Shown here: positions 58,801 through 64,000 of the stretch, piece after piece
Position numbering within the stretch: position 1 is the stretch's first letter
Layout: the number at the start of each line of letters is the position of its first letter
DNA from: Odiellus spinosus
Lineage: Eukaryota; Arthropoda; Arachnida; Opiliones; Phalangiidae
NCBI GenBank assembly: GCA_963920705.1
Contig: OY987232.1
Coordinates: forward strand, 18,141,942 to 18,205,941
Length of the DNA stretch: 64,000 nucleotides
Direction: 5' to 3'
Notes under the pieces: generated by a model
Told to the model about the DNA's origin: nothing
The model's input: the letters and a program-made list of their open reading frames with translations, nothing else
Database searches by the model: none
Translations under genes and position numbers: made by a program

Positions 58801-60825
58801 GGTGGTAAATCATCGCGTAATACTATCGCGGCTGGCAAGATAAACATGAACAAAAGGTACGCGAAAAAAAGACTCAGGAAGATGGTATCAGTTACTTCTG
58901 TTAATAAATAAAACCGTTAACATCTTATCTTAACCGTTAAACCCAAAGAAATTTACTTTTCGAGTGAATCGCGGTTCCGTTGTAAGCCCAGAAATGGAAT
59001 ACTGGGAATACCAACAGTATCACAGATAGCTTCATACAAAGCCACGTCATTATAACGATTGGAATTTTTCCAAAAGCGAACTGAATCATTTCAAAATCAA
59101 GGTTAAATTTTCCCGTTTCTAAAAGATCGTATAGAAATGTTTGCACGAACAGAACCACCAACATGGCTACAAATATATGATATATCGTTCTAATATGGCT
59201 GATTTCAAAAAGTTCCCTGGAATTAAATAATTGAATGATATTTTAATGACCATTCTATGCTGGCCATTACGATTGACACCAAGGCTTAATGAGTACTCAA
59301 TCTCTACGTAGCATTGTCAGTCTGTCTGACAAGGGAGCATTCAACCAAACAAACAATTCCTTATCATTTAAATAAGCCTAATCCACCAGAAAAAACATCT
59401 TAAAAACAAATATTGAACTAGAAATAAATTTAAAACTCATCCTGAAAATAGGCTTAGCTGGATTCATGGAGATCCTGAATTTCTTCGCATTGAAGGGTCA
59501 TCGGCCAATCAGCAAAGGTTTAGTCGTTAAGGCGAGATCTCCGTGAGACTTTCAATAACATTTAATTGGTCACTGACCCTTGAATGCGAAGAAATTCAGG
59601 ATATCAATGAATCTAGCTAAGCCTATTTTTTGGGTAATTTGTTTGTAATTTTTGTTTAGGCCTTTTTTAAAGATAAGGAATCAATAAAAAGCCACTTGTT
59701 GTTAGGTTGGGAACTGATAAAGATATTCAAATCATTCAGCCTTGTTTTGAACTGTTAAATTATTAACTTACGTTAAAAGGGACTCTCTTATTACAAATTC
59801 TTTGTCTGGAAGCTCATCATCAGGTCCAAGACTGACCCTGAATTAGAGCAAAAAGATTTCTTGAAGATATCCATCTCTAATAATTGGACAATTTTGTATT
59901 TACTTAGTTTTTGATTTCGTGACAGATTTAGTATCAGATGAATCATAGCTGGAACTCCGGATAGTTTTGGGATTCAAGTTTTCTAATTCCTGATTAATTT
60001 CGCTAACAAAATCAACCAGGTGTTTGTCCAATCTTCCTAGAGTTCTTAGTCTCATTTCTTCTATTCGATCCTTTATCACATTTTTATCCGCAACCTCTTC
60101 ACCAGAATCATCTCGTGTCAGACCAATCTCATTCGTTAATGCTTGCAGACTTCCTATTATAATTTAGTAGCGTTGAAAAACGTGTCTATCAGGGGCTTGG
60201 AGAAATTCTGGAGTTGGGAGGGAAGACAATATAGCCAAGTGAGGCCCGCCTAAATTCCATCCCTCTCTCCTGACTTAAAATATCGAGGAAGAGTCCAAAT
60301 CACTTGAGCTAGACAGGGGTGATGACTTTTTTGTCTATTTTTAAGTGATGGGCTATGATGTAAAATTGGATCTTTACTGATAGTATTAAGCTACTTACTT
60401 ACTTTTATGGAATAAAGTCATAGACTTTTGCTTTCACTTAAATCTTTGCAAAAGTTTGAGACAAACATTTACAAGCCGAAGCTTATTGTATAAAAAATAC
60501 TTTTCATCATCAACTTCTGACAAATTCATTACATTTTTCATTCTCGGGTTATAATTTAAAGATCATCTCATAAACCTTCTTAGATTGCGTGATAAAAAAT
60601 TGGGACAAACACATCAAACCCTTCCAAGGTTGATTGCGACATTTATTTGAGAAAACTAATAATATTATCTTTTAAAAACGCGATTTCCTTATAAATCTAC
60701 AAGCAAAGTTCAAAACAAACTAGGTTAAATTATAAATAAAACCAACGCTTACCATTTTCTAAACGAGTTCTGTTAGAAAATCTATTCCTAAGATTGTCTC
60801 CTAATTCCTCTGGCGAGTTACTCAT
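55839..60825 (-). CDS. SOAT1-like: Sterol O-acyltransferase (ACAT/SOAT), MBOAT family
   Basis: Multi-pass ER enzyme that esterifies cholesterol or related sterols with acyl-CoA for storage in lipid droplets. Eleven exons join in frame to 592 residues: 60753-60825, 59904-60153, 59772-59837, 58957-59216, 58770-58897, 58621-58702, 57598-58067, 57322-57420, 57105-57237, 56900-57042, 55839-55913. A polar, charged N-terminus (about 1-115) is followed by [19 protein letters not shown], hydrophobic helices, [24 protein letters not shown] (341-351), [20 protein letters not shown] joined to DWWN (the FYxDWWN acyl-CoA motif, 441-447), the active-site His497 in [18 protein letters not shown] and the C-terminal VPRSWVC. 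A Ser/Asn-rich insert of about 45 residues (287-330) precedes PTLVYRD. Diacylglycerol acyltransferase 1 shares the fold, but the FYxDWWN context, PTLVYRD and C-terminus fit SOAT better. Confidence 0.95.
55945..56820. repeat. Two adjoining 31 bp tandem arrays in the last SOAT intron
   Basis: Left array (about 56080-56335): 31 bp units ATGCAAGGCCAAGTATGGGC plus CAAAAATAGCC. Right array (about 56390-56800): 31 bp units AACCAAGCAGGGTCATGTTT plus TGGGCCTAAAT, almost perfectly repeated about 13 times. Transitional and diverged units lie on both sides. The two unit types share length and the GGGCC-AAATA skeleton, so they probably derive from one ancestor. Frames of 109-134 codons in them are repeat artefacts. 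Confidence 0.94.
59445..59630. mobile_element. Foldback element FB3, well-preserved copy
   Basis: Arms AAAATAGGCTTAGCTGGATT and a slightly mutated TGAATCTAGCTAAGCCTATT. The interior includes GAATTTCTTCGCATTGAAGG and its complement. Weaker pairing extends outwards to GGGAGCATTCAACC near 59334. In SOAT intron 3. Confidence 0.85.
60175..60426. mobile_element. Foldback element FB4, right-hand part, in SOAT intron 1
   Basis: Same orientation and extent as the copy at 40180-40440: TTAAAATATCGAGGAAGAGT, GACAGGGGTGATGACTTTTT, CTGATAGTATTAAGC and the end GAATAAAGTCATAGACTTTTG. Confidence 0.8.
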
Positions 60826-62039
60826 CTAAAAGGACATATTTGAGCTGAATTTTACTGAATTTGTACAAGGAATAATTTCATAAATAGCACTTAAATGTTA
60901 TTTAACTAATGAGTAGATAAGTGTTTAAAATAACATAGTAAAATGTTATTAATAATGTAACTTTTTAATCTTTCTACGACGATTAGATAAACCAGTAATT
61001 TAAGAAGATAGTGAAATTAGGTCATAGTGGTGTTTTTTCGTTTAAAAAGACATAAACCTAAAGGGAAACTAAAGATCTAAAACAAGGGAACATCATAGAC
61101 CGGCCTTTAAATAATGATGGTTAGAGTTTAATTTGGACTTAAGCGAAAAACAACTGGCTTTCAGATGATATCTAAAACCGAGGACAAACCCTAACTTGAA
61201 TGTTGATCATCAGAGGCGGTGAGTCTAGGTTTTTGGGGTCCCCATACAAACACTACACAGCCGTATGGCTAGAAACGTTGTTATACTAACTTTTACTAGC
61301 AGCCAAATTACTCGATACGATACTAAGTCTAACATGAACTGATTGTGTGAAGCGGATGTCTCATCAAGATTTGACACATATTTCAAACATGTGTGTAGGA
61401 AGAGACTTTTGTTTATTTTTTCGTGGGGCTTTGAATTATAGAAATAATCTTCTATTTCATCTTGCCCCTAGAAATTAAAATAAAACTTACCTTTAGAAAC
61501 AGAAACCAGGTAAAACTTTGCGTAACGAGAATGCCTTTACTGCCAGACCTGAGGGTTGGGTACTCACGCACTGAATGAAATCACTGTTCATTAGTTTCTT
61601 AGCACTGTGAATATGATATAGAATGCTGATAAGGGCTAGCCCGCAAATTTCCAATACTCAAAACCTTGATACGAGACAGAATGATAAGACTATCTAAAAT
61701 AATATTGCGTAACTACTACTTCCAAGAAGTCGTAAATAAACTCATTTAACTGACGCTTCATCTTAACAGCAGAAAGAGCAGACAGCCTCAAGAGACTGAA
61801 ATTCGTGACGGCAGAGAGAATTTCGAAAGGGAGTGGAGTCGTGGACTGTGGAAAGAGCTTAACGTCGTCTGCTAAACTTATCTGGCTAGGTCGATTTTCG
61901 GCACGATGCGTTTGCAACCTATCTAAACCAAATTTATATTAAAAATAGACAAAAATTACATTAAACTTGACCAGCTAATATGGATAAATTAAACCAATTT
62001 GGAAAAAAATTCGGATACAATCAACGAAATACTCCAAAT
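60826..62039. other. Upstream of SOAT, no gene seen
   Basis: Expected to hold the SOAT promoter. No TATA box or recognisable exon. A 75-codon minus-strand frame near 61.8 kb has no domain. Confidence 0.45.
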
Positions 62040-63420
62040 AATACCTTATTGGTGCCTTAATGAACCCTATGGAGATTAACGTAGCGAAATCTGACTATTT
62101 TTTTTCATTTCCTAAAATACCAAAAAAAGGGAAAATGAAGTTTTCAAATTTTCGCCGAGTTTCAAAATGTCAAAAGTAAAGTTTCTAATCTGGAACATTT
62201 TTTCGTGGATTTCGGTTGATTATGGGGTCCTATTTCCATTAAAGCGAGTTGAGACCAATCCGTTAATCAGTTTTGTCAAAATAAAATATTTAAAATCCAG
62301 ATTAGCCATGCTTAATCTCCATAGGGCGCCAATAAGGTATTATTTGGAGAATTTGGTTGATTTTAACCGGGTTTTTTCTCGTTAAAAGATATTTAAACGA
62401 TATAATTATAATTAACGTAACTAATTACGAGGAAAAAACCAGGTCAGAATCAGTCAAATTCTCAAAACCATACATTATCCGCGCCCTATGGGGATTTACA
62501 TGGCGAATCTGGATTTTAAATATTTTATTTTGATCAAACTAATGAACTGATTGGTCTCAACTCGCTTTAATGGAAATAGGACCCCAAAAGCGATCGAAAT
62601 CCACCAAAAAAAGTTCCAGATTCGAAACTTTATTTTTGACGTTTTTGAAATCGGCGAAAAAATCAAAACTTCATTTTCCCTTTTTTGGTTTTTTTCGAAA
62701 ATGAGCAAAAATAAAGTTTCGAATCTGGAACTTTTTTTGGTGGATTTCGGTTCCTTTCGGGGTCCTATTTTCATTAAAGCGAGTTGAGACCAATCAGTTA
62801 ATCAGTTTTGTCAAAATAAAATATTTAAAATCCAGATTAGCCATGCTTAATCTCCATAGGGCGCCAATAAGGTATTATTTGGAGAATTTGGTTGATTTTA
62901 ACCGGGTTTTTTCTCGTTAAAAGATATTTAAACGATATAATTATAATTAACGTAACTAATTACGAGGAAAAAACCAGGTGAGAAGCAGTCAAATTCTCAA
63001 AACAATACATTATCCGCGCCCTATGGGGATTTACATGGCGAATCTGGATTTTAAATATTTTATTTTGATCAAACTAATGAACTGATTGGTCTCAACTCGC
63101 TTTAATGGAAATAGGACCCCAAAAGCGATCGAAAACCACCAAAAAAAGTTCAGGATTCGAAACTTTATTTTTGACGTTTTTGAAATCCGCGAAATCTTCA
63201 AAACTTCATTTTCCCTTTTTTGGTTTTTTCGAAAATGAGCAAAAATAAAGTTTCGAATCTGGAACTTTTTTTGGTGGATTTCGGTTCCTTTCGGGGTCCT
63301 ATTTTCATTAAAGCGAGTTGAGACCAATCAGTTAATCAGTTTTGTCAAAATAAAATATTTCAAAATCATATTTCGCCACGTTAATCTCCATAGGGCGCCA
63401 ATAAGGCATTATTTGGAATA
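62040..63420. repeat. 535 bp tandem duplication built of inverted repeats
   Basis: 62271-62805 and 62806-63345 are nearly identical and 535 bp apart (for example AATCCAGATTAGCCATGCTT at 62294 and 62829). Within each unit the sequence around CCATGCTTAATCTCCATAGG returns as a complement near CTATGGGGATTTACATGGCG, and a palindromic centre TTAAACGATATAATTATAAT is present. Diverged outer pieces extend the structure to about 62040 and 63420. The overlapping 60-100 codon frames are shadows of this repeat. Confidence 0.9.
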
Positions 63421-64000
63421 TTTGGGAAAAGCGCGCCGTGTAAAACTCGCCTCTCATTGGCTCCGCGGGATCACGTGGTTGTTCTCCCGGGAGAAAGACT
63501 CCCTGCCTAGTTCATAACGAGGTTAGAGCAGGCGTATGCCTCTAGCTTTATTGATTTACCGATTTAATATCTTTGAAATAGAAGTGGCTTTCTACACGCT
63601 ATACTCTTAGGCTGATATTAATTTATTAAATAATTTTGATTGATTTTAAATCATTAAACATAATAAAATAATATTTATTAGGCATATATATTTTATAAAT
63701 CTTTTCATATTTTGTAATAATAATACGAAGACTTTGTAAAGATCCATAATTAAGGCTATAATTAGTGTTTAATTAGTATTTTTTGACGCTATGTCGTGTA
63801 AATTTGACCAAAAATGAAAAAAAATTGTTTTTAACCGTAATTTGAATCAAAATATCTTTATAATTAAAGTTAATTGATAAAATTAAGTTAATTAAAGTCT
63901 TATTTACGCGTTTTGAGGTTAAAAGGGGTTTATTTTGCTATATAAAAGTGCCAGGAGTGTTTTTAAGCCCTTATATACTCCAAATCAAATTTAATCATGA
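63421..64000. other. Right edge with a short CpG-rich patch
   Basis: 63428-63510 is GC-rich (GCGCGCCGTGTAAAACTCGC, TCACGTGG, CTCCCGGGAG) inside very AT-rich sequence. It could be a promoter core of a gene beyond the window or the end of a transposon. The rest is AT-rich without exons. Confidence 0.4.

Overview
The window is nuclear DNA of an animal. It is AT-rich, its genes carry many short GT-AG introns (often only 60-80 nt), and it encodes metazoan families such as LRRFIP, FBXL4, a Bcl-2 protein and SOAT/ACAT. I cannot place the species. It looks like an invertebrate, possibly an early-branching one, but that is a guess. Intergenic and intronic DNA is full of short foldback transposons and tandem arrays.

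Layout. 1-4246 is a satellite of about 18-19 bp units in a 69 bp higher-order repeat, running off the left edge. A 31 bp array (about 5634-6415) lies just upstream of gene 1. Gene 1 (+, 6446-21493) is a complete full-transporter ABC gene of the P-glycoprotein/ABCB type, with 25 coding exons joined in frame. Its introns and 3' flank hold twelve copies of one 338 bp foldback element that is absent as full copies elsewhere in the window. 21.5-31.8 kb has no intact gene: foldback and hAT-like elements, a 30 bp array, a 4 x 143 bp array, and one orphan exon for a membrane segment. Gene 2 (+, 31836-33478) is an aldo-keto reductase with all four catalytic residues. Gene 3 (-, 42726-35223) is an LRRFIP-type coiled-coil protein. 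Gene 4 (+, 44557-46023) is a Bcl-2 family protein with BH4-, BH3-, BH1- and BH2-like motifs and a tail anchor. It diverges from gene 3, so the roughly 0.7 kb between them may be a shared promoter. Gene 5 (-, 54885-47270) is an FBXL4 orthologue, convergent with gene 4. One of its introns is a 12-unit 193 bp array in which every unit has a perfect TGACGTCA, usually followed by ATGCAAAT. Gene 6 (-, 60825-55839) is a sterol/diacylglycerol O-acyltransferase of the SOAT type, with a double 31 bp array in its last intron. The right end (62.0-63.4 kb) is a 535 bp tandem duplication made of inverted repeats.

Functionally the genes are a mixed neighbourhood: efflux at membranes, carbonyl reduction, cytoskeletal or signalling adaptor, apoptosis control, mitochondrial quality control, and sterol esterification in the ER. 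I see no operon-like logic. The unusual biology is in the repeats. Several unrelated foldback families share CA-starting ends and 7 bp target-site duplications, and one family has accumulated locally in and around the ABCB gene.
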